NCBI GenBank assembly: GCA_003228175.2
Contig: QGNQ01000018.1
Span: 1-38,049, forward strand
Direction: 5' to 3'
DNA from: Chloroflexota bacterium
Lineage (GTDB): Bacteria; Chloroflexota; Dehalococcoidia; Bin125
Length of the DNA stretch: 38,049 nt
The translations under genes and the position numbers were made by a program. Shown in pieces: positions 28,858 through 38,049 of the stretch; position 1 is the stretch's first letter, and every line of letters begins with the position of its first letter. The notes under the pieces are model-generated. The model saw nothing but the letters and a program-made list of their open reading frames with translations. It was not told the origin of the DNA and did not search any database.

Positions 28858-31800
28858 TAGGTACTTTCCTCTCCCTCGAATCCCTTGAGATTCACGCCGA
28901 GCGCCGGCACGTCCTGTCCCGAGGTGTCCTCGATCACAACGCGCTCGTCGGCTTGGTTGAGGACCTCTACGGAGAGGCCCAAACTCTGCAACTCTTTGAC
29001 CAGCACCTTGAAGGACTCCGGCACACCCGGCTCCAACACGGCCTCGCCCTTGACGATCGCCTCATAGGCTTTGACCCGGCCCACAACGTCGTCGCTCTTC
29101 ACGGTCAGCAACTCCTGCAGAATGTGCGCCGCGCCGTAGGCCTCCAAGGCCCAGACCTCCATCTCGCCGAAGCGCTGCCCGCCGAACTGCGCCTTGCCGC
29201 CCAGGGGCTGCTGCGTGATCAACGAGTAGGGCCCCGTGGAGCGAGCGTGAATCTTGTCCTCCACCATGTGGCTCAGCTTCATCATGTAGATGAATCCCAC
29301 CGTCACCGGCTGATCGAATCGTTCGCCGGTGCGGCCGTCGTACAGCCACTGCTTGCCGAAGAACGGCGGCGCGCCCCGGCCCGCCTGATAGACAGTGTCC
29401 GCGCGGGCCATGAGCTTCTCATCGGTCAGACCGCGCACGCGCTTCTCGCCCAACTCCTCCAGCCAGAGCTCGATCGCGGCCCGCTTGGCCGGGCCCTCCT
29501 GCGTCTCGTCGAAGATCGTATCCGGCTCGTAGCCCTGTTTGCGCAGCCATTCATCCGCGCGCTCCCGGTCGAATGAGGGGACAACCGCGTGCTCGTCCGG
29601 CACCGCGGAATAGCCATTGGCGCTGGCCGCCCGGACCAGCCAGGCGCGGCCCATCGCATCCGCGATCGCGCCTTCCGTGGCCCCGTCGAACACCGGCGTC
29701 ACGGCGCGAAAGCCCAGGTTGTGGGCGGCCCAACCGAGCTGCGTCTCCAGCATCTGGCCCAGGTTCATCCGACTCGGCACCCCAATGGGGCTGAGAATGA
29801 TCTCCACCGGCGTCCCGTCCTCCAGATACGGCATGTCCTCCGACGGCATGATCCGAGAGATGACCCCCTTGTTGCCGTGCCGGCCGGCCATCTTGTCGCC
29901 CTCCGAGAGCTTGCGACGCTCGGCGATGGTCACACGCACCATCTGCTCGACGCCGGCGGGCAGCTCGTCATGGTCCTCGCGACGGAAGACGCGCACCTCA
30001 ACCACGGTGCCGCGCGCTCCGTGCGGGACGCGCAGTGATGTGTCCTTTACCTCGCGCGCCTTCTCACCGAAGATCGCGCGGAGCAGCTTCTCCTCCGCCG
30101 TCAGCTCCGTCTCGCCCTTGGGCGTGATCTTGCCCACCAGAATGTCGCCCGGACCCACCTCCGCGCCGATACGGATGATGCCGTGCTCGTCCAGGTCGCG
30201 CAGGGACTCCTCGCCCACATTGGGGATGTCGCGCGTGATCTCCTCCGGGCCCAGCTTCGTCTCGCGCGCCTCAACCTCATACTTCGACATGTGGATCGAG
30301 GTGAACTTGTCCTCACGGACCAAGTTCTCCGAGAGGATGATCGCGTCCTCGAAGTTGTAGCCCTCCCAGGCCATGAACGCGACGAGGATGCTCTGGCCCA
30401 GCGCCAGCTCCCCCTTGTCGGTCGAGGACGAGTCGGCCAGGGCCTGCCCCTCCGCGACTTTGTCGCCCTTGGCCACGATCGGGCGCTGGTTGATGCACGT
30501 GCCCTGGTTGGACCGCATGAACTTGAGCAGACGGAACGTCTCCTCCTCGCCGTCGTCGTACTTGACGGCGATCTCCACGCTCGTCGCCTTGCTCACCTCC
30601 CCGTGCTTGCGTGCGAACACCACCTGGCCCGAATCGTGTGCGGCCTGCCGCTCCATGCCCGTGCCAACGATCGGCACCTCGGGACGCAGCAGCGGCACCG
30701 CTTGGCGTTGCATGTTGGAGCCCATCAGCGCGCGGTTGGCGTCGTCGTGCTCCAGGAACGGAATCAGAGAGGTCGCCACGGAAACGATCTGCCGCGGTGA
30801 CACATCCATGTAGTCGATCTGGTCCGGCTCGGTCTCCTCGAAGAGCGCGCCATCACGCACCTCCACCCGTGCCTCCACGAAGTGCCCGGCCTCGTCCAGC
30901 GGCGCGCTGGCCTGCGCCACGACGAAACGGTCCTCTTCGTCCGCGGTGAGAAGCTGGACCTCGTCCTCCACGTAGGTGCGCACCGGCACCGGTTCGATCC
31001 CGGCGGCCGTGAGACGCGCCTGCATCGCGGTCGTGATCTCATCCCCGGCACTGCCGATGGCCCCACCGCGCGGCCCCTCGACATCCTCTGACAGCAGCTG
31101 TCCCACCAGGTCCGGCGACCCCACCGGCAGCTCCGAGATCACCCGCCGATAGGGCGTCTGGATGAAGCCGAAATCGTTGATCACCCCGTACGTGGCGAGA
31201 CTGCCGATCAGGCCGATGTTCGGGCCCTCCGGGGTCTCGATCGGGCAGATACGACCGTAGTGGCTGTGGTGCACATCGCGCACATCGAAACCGGCGCGAT
31301 CGCGACTGAGCCCGCCCGGCCCCAGAGCGCTGAGCCGACGCTTATGCGTCAGCTCGGCCAGCGGGTTCGTCTGGTCCATGAACTGGCTCAGCTGGCTGCC
31401 GCCAAAGAACTCTTTCATCGCCGCGACCACCGGACGGATGTTGATCAGCGCGCTCGGCGTCGCCTGCTCCGGGTCGGTGATCGTCATGCGTTCGCGGATC
31501 ACCCGCTCCATGCGCAACAGGCCAACGCGGAACTGATTCAGGATCAGCTCGCCCACGGCCCGGATGCGACGGTTGCCCAAGTGATCGATGTCGTCCGGGC
31601 GGTCCTCGCTGTTGTTGATCCGAATCTGCTGCTTGACGATCGCCAGCATGTCTTCTTGGCGCAGCGTGCGCTGATCCGTCGCCCCGTCCAGCAGGTGCGC
31701 GAGGCGCTTGTTGACCTTGTAGCGACCCACCCGGCCCAGGTCATAGCGGCGCGGGTTGAAGAAGAGGCTGTCCAAGAGGCCGCGAGCGTTGTCCCCCGTG

Positions 31801-32648
31801 GGCGGATCACCGGGGCGCAGCTTGCGATAGACCTCCAGCAGGGCCCAGGCCTTGGTGCGGTCCTCGCCCTCCGCGGGGGCCGGCTCCTTCGCCAGCGTGG
31901 CCTCCAAGTAGGGATGGAGCGGGTTCGTGTCCCACTCCTCCAGCATGGCGCGGACACGCTCGTCCGTACCGAGCAGCGTCTCGTCCTCGATCTCTTCATC
32001 GGAGTCGATCGCCCGCAGCAGCGTGGTGATGGGGATCTTGCGCTTGCGGTCCACCTTGACCGTGAGCAGGTCCCGATTGCTGGTCTCGAACTCCAGCCAG
32101 GCGCCGCGATTGGGGATCAGCTTCGCGGAGCAAAGCTCGCGCCCGGTATTGGGATCAGTCGTGGTGCTGAAGTACGCCCCCGGGGAACGCACCAACTGCG
32201 AGACCACGACGCGCTCCGCGCCGTTGATCACGAAGGTGCCCGTGGACGTCATCAGCGGGAAGTCGCCGAAGAAGAGCTCCTGCTCCTTGATCTCGCCGCT
32301 CTCTTTGACGACCAACTGCACCGTGACGCGCAGCGGCGCCGAGTAAGTGAGGTCGCGCTGGCGGCACTCATGCTCCGAGTACGGCGGGTCGCCCAGGCGG
32401 TACTCATCGAAGAGCAGCTCCATGCGCTTGCCCGTGAAATCCTGAATCGGCGAGATTTCTTGGAAGAGCTGCTTCAGCCCCTCTTTCAGAAACCAGTCGT
32501 ACGAGTCCGACTGCACGCGGATCAGATTGGGCAACTCGTGCAGCTCCGGGATCGACGAGTAGACCCGTCGTTCCTCCGGCACCACGGTGCGCCCAATGGG
32601 GCTCACGGTTGGCTTCGATCCAGCAGATTGCGGCGAAGTGGTGGTCAT
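28857..32648 (-). CDS. rpoB: DNA-directed RNA polymerase, beta subunit
   Basis: This 1263-residue subunit has the full beta architecture: [13 protein letters not shown] near the start, the rifampicin-pocket region [28 protein letters not shown], then [31 protein letters not shown] and [19 protein letters not shown] at the end. The residues usually changed in rifampicin resistance (equivalents of Gln513, Asp516, His526 and Ser531 of E. coli) are the sensitive-type residues. ATG 32648 is chosen over the in-frame ATG at 32702 because AGGAG precedes it and the extra 18 residues are unlike the family. No rplJ/rplL genes lie upstream; prs is divergent instead. Confidence 0.98.
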
Positions 32649-32852
32649 GATCGAGGGGCGCTCCTCAGTGGTGAGCCGGACGAATCCAGTCGGGGCGGGC
32701 AAGGCGGCGGCGCATCGGGATGAACGTCAGACTCCGAGCCGCTCCAAACTCGGGATCGATAGCCCCTGGACGATCCCGCCCGTGCGCGGGCCGGGATCAA
32801 GCGAGTTGGCGTCATTGCGCTTCGCGTCGTTGCACTTGCGGTCGGAACGAAG

Positions 32853-32884
32853 CGACGCCTCCCCTCCGGGGAGGGCCAGCGTCG
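32853..32884 (-). promoter_or_regulatory. Hairpin in the rpoBC leader
   Basis: CGACGC/GCGTCG and CTCCCC/GGGGAG form two stacked 6-bp stems with a 3-nt loop and a 5-nt one-sided bulge. It lies about 95-125 nt into the predicted rpoBC transcript. No T-run follows on the minus strand, so it is not a classical terminator. It could be an attenuator, a processing site or a protein-binding structure. Confidence 0.45.
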
Positions 32885-32984
32885 AAAACGGCACAAATAC
32901 AGAAACACCGTGCGCGAAAGACGGCCATTAACGCGAGATCCTGGTGGGTTGAGTAAGTCTGTGGGGCATGCGCAGCCAACATTG

Positions 32985-33013
32985 ATATTACGCACCCCTG
33001 GCGCGGCTTTCAA
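32985..33013 (-). promoter_or_regulatory. Promoter of the rpoBC operon
   Basis: On the minus strand TTGAAA (33008-33013) and TAATAT (32985-32990) have a 17-nt spacer, the best housekeeping-type match in the window. Transcription would begin near 32978, giving a leader of about 330 nt before rpoB. Confidence 0.8.
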
Positions 33014-33192
33014 GCACCATGGGACAGGAACACATCGCAAAGCGGCAGAATCCCGTCACTTTCACGCCCCTTCTGTCTCCTAGCTCACGCTGCGCCTGCA
33101 AAACCTACCCGTCTTGGTCATCCACACCTGGGGACGAACGGTGGAACGCCTGGTCAGATACGCCACAAATTGGGCCAAATGGGAGACCGGGC

Positions 33193-33222
33193 TTGCTCGC
33201 GGTCCGTCCCCGCGGCCATACT
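33193..33222 (+). promoter_or_regulatory. Probable promoter of prs
   Basis: TTGCTC (33193-33198) and CATACT (33217-33222) have an 18-nt spacer, the same geometry as the groES promoter. The predicted start, near 33229, gives a leader of about 50 nt with GGAG ahead of GTG 33280. Confidence 0.5.
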
Positions 33223-33279
33223 CGCAGAGGTGCCCCAGTGGGCCCCGACTGGCGCATGCGGCCCTGACTGGAGCACTCG

Positions 33280-34218
33280 GTGACGCTGCCCGGACCCCTG
33301 ATCTTCACCGGCAACGCCCACCCGGCGTTAGCGAACGCGATCTCCCACTCGCTGGGCATCCCCCCGGGCCGTGCCGAAGTCACCGCCTTCGCCAACGAAA
33401 ACATCTTCGTGCGTATTTGCGAGAACGTTCGTGAGCGCGATGTCTTCCTCGTGCAGCCCGGCGCCCGGCCGGTGAACAACAGCTTCATGGAGCTGCTGAT
33501 CATGATCGACGCCGTGCGCCGCGCCAGCGCCGGTCGCATCACCGCCGTCATCCCCTATTTCCCATATGGCCGCTCCGACAAGAAAGACCAGCCGCGCGTC
33601 CCGATCACGGCCCGCCTCATCGCCAACCTCCTGGAAACAGCCGGCGCCGATCGCATCCTCACCATGGACCTCCACGCCGGGCAGATTCAGGGCTTCTTCA
33701 ACATCCCCACCGACGAACTCACCGCGATGCGGTTGCTGGGTGATGTGATCCGGGAGCGAGGATTCAACGGGGTCGTCGTGGCGCCCGATCTTGGCAGCGC
33801 CAAGCGCGCGCGCAACATGGCCGAGAACCTCAACACCGGCCTCGCGCTCTGCGAGAAGCGCCGCATCTCCAACAACGACCACGCCCAGGTACTCAATCTG
33901 ATCGGCGACGTGGACGGGCAAGACACGCTGATCATTGACGACGAAGTCGACACCGCCGGCACGCTTGTGGAAGTTGCCACGCTGCTCAAGGAGCGCGGCG
34001 CCACCGCGGTCTCCGCCGCCTGCACCCACGGCGTCCTCTCTGGCCCCGCCATGGAGCGCCTCGACCGCAGCCCGCTCGACTCCCTGCTCATGACGGACAC
34101 CCTGCCGACCCAGAATCCGGCCAGCGCGAAGATCGAGCTCGTCAGCGTCGCCCCCCTACTGGGCGACACGATCCAACGGATCCACACCGGGAGCTCAGTC
34201 GGCGAGCTCTTTCAGTAG
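33280..34218 (+). CDS. prs: Ribose-phosphate pyrophosphokinase (PRPP synthetase)
   Basis: This enzyme makes 5-phosphoribosyl 1-pyrophosphate from ribose 5-phosphate and ATP for nucleotide, His and Trp synthesis. The 312-residue product is of normal length. Recognisable parts are IFTGNAHPALANAIS at the start, FLVQPGARPVNNSFMELL, IPYFPYGRSDKKDQPRVPI, the metal-binding MDLHAGQIQGFF, VVVAPDLGSAKRARNMAENL and the PRPP loop LIIDDEVDTAGTLVEV. In the last motif the common D-D-M-I-D reads D-D-E-V-D. GTG 33280 has GGAG upstream. secA follows on the same strand after 231 nt, in which I see a possible -10 box (TATTCT, 34387-34392) but no clear -35. Confidence 0.96.
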   Translation: MTLPGPLIFTGNAHPALANAISHSLGIPPGRAEVTAFANENIFVRICENVRERDVFLVQPGARPVNNSFMELLIMIDAVRRASAGRITAVIPYFPYGRSDKKDQPRVPITARLIANLLETAGADRILTMDLHAGQIQGFFNIPTDELTAMRLLGDVIRERGFNGVVVAPDLGSAKRARNMAENLNTGLALCEKRRISNNDHAQVLNLIGDVDGQDTLIIDDEVDTAGTLVEVATLLKERGATAVSAACTHGVLSGPAMERLDRSPLDSLLMTDTLPTQNPASAKIELVSVAPLLGDTIQRIHTGSSVGELFQ

Positions 34219-34449
34219 GCCGCCGCCTCTGGCGCGCCCCCCCCTCAAGCGCACCAACCGGTGGCGCACCCCTCGGGCCCCATCCAGTCGCCCCCCTCGA
34301 CGCCCCACACCGCGCGCCGACCGACGCCAACTCAACACACCACCGCACTTAACGAAAGCCGGCTCCGGATCAGCCTCTGGCGGCGCTATTCTGAGATTGA
34401 CTGCGCGCGCCGAATCAGGCGATAACGCCATGCGCAGCCGGAACGCACC

Positions 34450-37173
34450 ATGAGCATTCTCAAACGGGCCAAGAACATCCTGGGCGACTCCAACAGTCGC
34501 GAACTAAAGCGGCTGCAGCACCTGATCGCCGAAGTGGGCGCCTGGGAGGACGAGTTCTCCGCCCTCAGCGACGACCAACTGCGCGCCAAGACGGTGGAGT
34601 TCCGCGAGCGCCTGGAAGACGGCGCCGCCCTGGACGACCTCCTCCCCGAGGCCTTCGCCGTCGTGCGGGAGGCCGGCAAGCGCTGGATGGACATGCGCCA
34701 TTACGACGTGCAGCTGATCGGCGCCGCCGTGCTCCACCAAGGCAAGATCGGGGAAATGCGCACCGGCGAAGGCAAGACCCTCGTCGCAACGCTGTCCATC
34801 TACCTCAACGCGCTTGAGGGCGACGGCGTCCACCTCGTCACCGTGAACGACTACCTGGCCAAGCGGGACGCCCGCTGGATGGCCGAGATCTACCACGGCC
34901 TGGGGCTCAGCGTCGGCGTCCTCCAGCACCGCGCCTCGTTCGAATACGACCCCGGATACGACCCCACCGTCGTGGGCGAGGACGAAGAGATCGACGCCGA
35001 TGAGCGTGCCCGTCGGGCCGCGCTGGGCGACCTCAAGCACCTGCAGCCCTGCTCGCGGCAGCACGCCTACGCCTGCGATATCACCTACGCCACCAACAAC
35101 GAGCTCGGCTTCGACTACCTGCGCGACAACATGGCGACCTCGCTTGAAGAGCGCGTGCAGCGCCCGCTGGCCTACGCGATCGTCGACGAGGTCGACAACA
35201 TCCTGATCGACGAGGCCCGTACCCCGCTGATCATCAGCGGGCAGGCCGCGGAGCCGCTGGACACTTACCACACCTTCGCCCACATCGTCCGCACCCTTGA
35301 CGAGGGACCGGACTTCGCCACCGATCCGAAATCCCGCACCGTCGCGCTGACCGAGCCGGGCATCGAGAAAGTGGAACGGGCACTGGGCATCTCCAACCTC
35401 TTCGAAGGTGAGGATGCCAGGCTGACCCGGTTCCTGGAGGCCGCCCTGCGCGCCGAGTTCATGTACCAGCGCGACCACGAATACATGGTCCGTGACAACA
35501 AAGTGGTCATCGTGGACGAATTCACGGGCCGCGTCATGGAGGGCCGTCGCTACTCCGAAGGCCTGCATCAAGCGATCGAGGCCAAGGAGGGGGTCCAGGT
35601 GGAACGGGAGACCGTGACCCTGGCGACCATCACCTATCAGAACTACTTCCGCATGTATCGCAAGCTGGCCGGCATGACCGGCACCGCGGAGACCGAAGCC
35701 GAAGAGCTACACAAGATCTACTCGTTGGACGTGGTCGTGATCCCGACAAACGTGGAGATGGTCCGGGACGACCAAAGCGACCTGATCTTCCGTTCGGAAA
35801 CGTCAAAATTCCGCGCCGCCGTGGAAGAAATCACCGTCGCGCGCACGCGCGGGCAGCCGGTCCTCGTGGGCACCGCCTCCGTCGAATCGTCGGAGCGCCT
35901 GTCCGGCATGCTGACCCGCAACGGCGTCCCCCACAACGTCCTCAACGCCAAGAATCATGAGCGGGAAGCCCACGTCGTGGAGAATGCCGGGGAAGCCGGC
36001 GCGGTCACCATCGCGACGAACATGGCGGGGCGCGGCACCGACATCAAACTCGGCGAGGGCGTCAAGGAGGCGGGCGGCCTCATGGTGCTCGGCACCGAAC
36101 GCCACGAGTCCCGTCGGATCGACAACCAGCTGCGGGGGCGCGCGGGCCGCCAAGGCGATCCCGGCGTGTCGCGCTTCTTCGTCTCCTTCGAAGACACGAT
36201 CATGCGTCGCTTCCCCAGCGAGCGCATCACCGGAATGATGGCGAAGCTGGGCTGGGACGAGGAGACCCCCATGGAGTCCGGCATGGTGGGCTGGGCGATC
36301 GAGCAGACCCAGCAGAAAGTCGAGGCCCACCACTTCGACATCCGCAAGCACCTGGTCGAATACGACGACGTGATCAATAAGCAGCGCGAAGTGATCTACG
36401 CCGAGCGGGACAAAGTGCTCGCCGGCGACGACGTGCACGGCATCGTGATCGGCATGATCGAGGACGAGATCCGCGCCCAGGTGGACGACTTCAGTGGCGG
36501 CGGATCGCTGGCCGCGGGCGACGCGGAGATCTTCTGGGCGGAGCTGGGCGGAGTGATTCCGCTGGACGGCTTCGACACAGACACCGCCTCAGACTGGGAA
36601 AATGACGAGGTGATCGAGGCCCTGAGCGAACACGCTCTCGACATCTACGACCAAAAGGCGGAGGAACTCGGCGACCAAGTCATGACAGAAGCTGAGCGGC
36701 AGGTCGGCCTGCGGATCATCGACCGCGCCTGGATCGGCCACCTCACCGAGATGGATTCGTTCCGGCACGGCGTGGGCTTGCAGGCCTACGGCCAGCAAGA
36801 CCCCCTGGTCACCTACAAGCGCGAAGCCTTCGACATGTTTGACCAGCTGACCGCCACCATCCGTCGGGAGGTGGCGCGCGCTGCGCTGCGTATGCAGGTG
36901 CGCCCCGCCGCCGACCCGCCGGCCCCAGCCGCCAGCCCGCGCACACCCGTCGCGACTCGCGGCGGGCGGCCCCCGCGTCGCGCGATCACGCCCGCGGCTG
37001 TCGCCCAGAGCACCGCCGTCGAGAGCATGGGCGTCCGACAGATGCGCGAGATCTCCAGCGCCGGCAACGAGTCGGCCGCCGCCGCGCCCACGGCCACCAA
37101 GGTGGGGCGCAACCAGCCCTGTCCCTGCGGCTCCGGCAAGAAATACAAGCGCTGCCACGGAGTCACATCGTGA
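34450..37173 (+). CDS. secA: Preprotein translocase ATPase SecA
   Basis: SecA drives export of unfolded proteins through SecYEG at the membrane. The 907 residues show Walker A MRTGEGKT (103-110), the DEVDNILIDEARTPLIISG Walker B region (near 248), VVIVDEFTGRVMEGRRYSEGLHQ, GMTGTAETEAEE, TNMAGRGTDIKL and QLRGRAGRQGDPG. A charged insert (YDPGYDPTVVGEDEEIDADE, about 160-180) is common in some phyla. After a Pro/Ala/Arg-rich linker the protein ends in a SEC-C zinc motif, with Cys891, Cys893, Cys902 and His903. ATG 34450 lacks a strong ribosome site but gives the usual N-terminus. Its stop overlaps the next gene by 4 nt. Confidence 0.98.
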   Translation: MSILKRAKNILGDSNSRELKRLQHLIAEVGAWEDEFSALSDDQLRAKTVEFRERLEDGAALDDLLPEAFAVVREAGKRWMDMRHYDVQLIGAAVLHQGKIGEMRTGEGKTLVATLSIYLNALEGDGVHLVTVNDYLAKRDARWMAEIYHGLGLSVGVLQHRASFEYDPGYDPTVVGEDEEIDADERARRAALGDLKHLQPCSRQHAYACDITYATNNELGFDYLRDNMATSLEERVQRPLAYAIVDEVDNILIDEARTPLIISGQAAEPLDTYHTFAHIVRTLDEGPDFATDPKSRTVALTEPGIEKVERALGISNLFEGEDARLTRFLEAALRAEFMYQRDHEYMVRDNKVVIVDEFTGRVMEGRRYSEGLHQAIEAKEGVQVERETVTLATITYQNYFRMYRKLAGMTGTAETEAEELHKIYSLDVVVIPTNVEMVRDDQSDLIFRSETSKFRAAVEEITVARTRGQPVLVGTASVESSERLSGMLTRNGVPHNVLNAKNHEREAHVVENAGEAGAVTIATNMAGRGTDIKLGEGVKEAGGLMVLGTERHESRRIDNQLRGRAGRQGDPGVSRFFVSFEDTIMRRFPSERITGMMAKLGWDEETPMESGMVGWAIEQTQQKVEAHHFDIRKHLVEYDDVINKQREVIYAERDKVLAGDDVHGIVIGMIEDEIRAQVDDFSGGGSLAAGDAEIFWAELGGVIPLDGFDTDTASDWENDEVIEALSEHALDIYDQKAEELGDQVMTEAERQVGLRIIDRAWIGHLTEMDSFRHGVGLQAYGQQDPLVTYKREAFDMFDQLTATIRREVARAALRMQVRPAADPPAPAASPRTPVATRGGRPPRRAITPAAVAQSTAVESMGVRQMREISSAGNESAAAAPTATKVGRNQPCPCGSGKKYKRCHGVTS

Positions 37174-37913
37174 CGGAACTGCTGCACCACGACCCCGCCT
37201 CGCACATCGCCGCCTTTCGCGCCGACCTGGAAATGGGGCGCCCCTGGACGGAGGCGCTGCTGGCCGCAATCGCCATCTGGGATGTTGCCGAAGAGGAGAT
37301 CGACGGGCGCGAATACGGCTACCTGATCGGCGGCGAAGCCTTCGATTGGCTGATACTCGCAGAACGGCTGCTCGACAGCGTCAAGCCGTCGCTCCTGCCG
37401 GCGGCTGACGTCGAAGCCCTGCTCCTGGACGAACGCTGGCCGCAGCCGATGACCGAAGAAGCGTTCGAGCAAGCCCTGGGCGCCAGCAAGTACCGTGCGC
37501 ATCTGAACTTCATCTACGGCGTCCGCGTCGAAGAGGCGCTCCAACTCACGGTCGAGGAAGAAGTGCGCAAGGAACGCGGCAACGCCGCCTTCCGCCACGA
37601 CGCCGCCCACGAGGGCGACGCGTTTCAGCGCATCTACGGCGCCACCCGCACCCGCCTGCTGCACGACTTTCGCGTGGCGCGCGGACGCGCCATGCTCGAC
37701 CGGATTAGCCTGGCGGAGCTGAAAGAGTTCACCTACTGGCTCTTCAAGCGACGGGTGGAGCAGCAGGACCCGGCCCGCGTCGCCAGCGACACCCGACGCG
37801 GGCTGCAGCGGCTCAACGCCTTGGAGGAACTCAAGCGCCGCCGTTTGCGCGCCCCGGCCAGCACCTCGGCGGCGGGCGCAATCATCGACTGTGTCGCCGT
37901 GCCGGTCGGCTGA
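37170..37913 (+). CDS. Hypothetical protein translated with secA
   Basis: I do not recognise this 247-residue protein. It starts at GTG 37170, whose bases overlap the secA stop (GTGA), so translation is probably coupled. It is mostly helical and charged: RPWTEALLAAIAIWDVAEEEIDG, YLIGGEAFDWLILAERLL, YRAHLNFIYGVRVEEALQL, RIYGATRTRLLHDFRVARGR and a basic end LEELKRRRLRAP. There is no signal peptide or membrane segment, so a cytoplasmic role is likely. A long hairpin follows at its stop codon. The location suggests a job linked to translation or export, but nothing in the sequence proves that. Confidence 0.85.
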   Translation: MTELLHHDPASHIAAFRADLEMGRPWTEALLAAIAIWDVAEEEIDGREYGYLIGGEAFDWLILAERLLDSVKPSLLPAADVEALLLDERWPQPMTEEAFEQALGASKYRAHLNFIYGVRVEEALQLTVEEEVRKERGNAAFRHDAAHEGDAFQRIYGATRTRLLHDFRVARGRAMLDRISLAELKEFTYWLFKRRVEQQDPARVASDTRRGLQRLNALEELKRRRLRAPASTSAAGAIIDCVAVPVG

Positions 37914-37929
37914 CCCGCCGACCGGCGCG
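37898..37929 (+). terminator. Hairpin at the end of the secA-linked gene
   Basis: GCCGGTCGGC (37901-37910) and GCCGACCGGC (37917-37926) are perfect complements around a 6-nt loop that begins with the TGA stop codon of the upstream gene; three more pairs, one a G-T wobble, extend it. No T-run follows, so it would be a U-less high-GC terminator or an mRNA-protecting structure. Confidence 0.5.
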
Positions 37930-37966
37930 CCTGCCCCTCCCCCACAACAGCACAGCGGAGTCCCCC

Positions 37967-38049
37967 GTGAGCGAGACCGACCCCCCCACGCCCCCCCCGC
38001 CCGATTCCCGGCCCCAGCTCAGCACGCTCTCCAAGACGTACGACCCAAT
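37967..38049 (+). CDS. valS: Probable valyl-tRNA synthetase, first 27 codons (cut by window end)
   Basis: The frame begins at GTG 37967 with GGAG upstream. After a Pro/Ser-rich leader it reaches LSKTYDP at the window edge. That string resembles the start of class Ia valyl-tRNA synthetases (commonly a Lys-Tyr-Asp-Pro segment just before the first domain). Only about 27 residues are visible, so the identity is a guess from a short motif; another class Ia synthetase is possible. The frame is open to the end of the window. Confidence 0.5.
   Translation, partial: MSETDPPTPPPPDSRPQLSTLSKTYDP

Larger units (their letters stand above)
32649..33279. other. 631-nt divergent intergenic region between rpoB and prs
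   Basis: No credible gene is seen here. The region holds a well-formed promoter for rpoBC (minus strand), a weaker promoter for prs (plus strand) and a leader hairpin at 32853-32884. The remaining sequence is somewhat less GC-rich than its surroundings. Ribosomal protein genes that often precede rpoB are absent. Confidence 0.8.

Noticed and set aside
32645-33040. 131-residue open frame in the rpoB leader
   Set aside because: It spans the rpoBC promoter and has an Arg/Pro/Ser-rich composition typical of chance frames.

Overview
The window is about 38 kb of high-GC (roughly two thirds G+C), densely coding bacterial chromosome made up mostly of housekeeping genes. The protein set fits the phylum Chloroflexota, perhaps a Dehalococcoidia/SAR202-like lineage. 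This rests on a DUF2851 protein, a SWIM mini-protein of a type I associate with that phylum, a split transketolase, a beta-prime subunit with a long extra N-terminal region, and HrcA/CIRCE control of groESL. The assignment is an inference from sequence character, not a phylogeny.

Layout. 1-4.4 kb (+): 3' end of proB, a small ORF, proA, two acidic hypothetical proteins, a HAD hydrolase and a split-barrel flavin/F420-type protein. 4.4-6.2 kb (-): transketolase as two overlapping subunit genes with a good sigma-70-type promoter. 6.3-8.3 kb (+): metal-dependent amidohydrolase with a leaderless promoter, ThpR-type RNA cyclic phosphodiesterase, SWIM mini-protein. 8.3-11.0 kb (-): folC then fabF. 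11.2-15.7 kb (+): class I fructose-bisphosphatase, eukaryotic-type class I aldolase, rdgB, moaA and moaC. 15.7-16.1 kb (-): small hypothetical. 16.2-20.3 kb (+): a large membrane protein joining a degenerate PP2C-like domain to a beta-propeller, then tsaD. 20.3-22.0 kb (-): a small XRE regulator overlapping a DUF2851 gene. 22.2-24.3 kb (+): groES-groEL behind a CIRCE operator, closed by a strong two-way hairpin terminator. 24.4-32.6 kb (-): rpoB-rpoC with a good promoter and a leader of about 330 nt. 33.3-38 kb (+): prs, secA, an unknown gene overlapping secA, and the probable first codons of valS.

How the genes fit together: proline synthesis (proB, proA), the non-oxidative pentose phosphate or Calvin branch plus gluconeogenesis (transketolase, fbp, class I aldolase), molybdopterin precursor synthesis (moaA, moaC), fatty-acid and folate metabolism (fabF, folC), nucleotide housekeeping (rdgB, prs), tRNA t6A modification (tsaD), transcription (rpoBC), protein folding (groESL) and export (secA). 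Many neighbours overlap by 1-14 nt, and several convergent gene pairs have almost no spacer.

No CRISPR array, transposase, prophage, rRNA or credible tRNA was seen. The most unusual protein is the degenerate-phosphatase/transmembrane/propeller protein at 16239-19187. The most interesting regulatory locus is the XRE gene with a palindrome over its own probable leaderless promoter.
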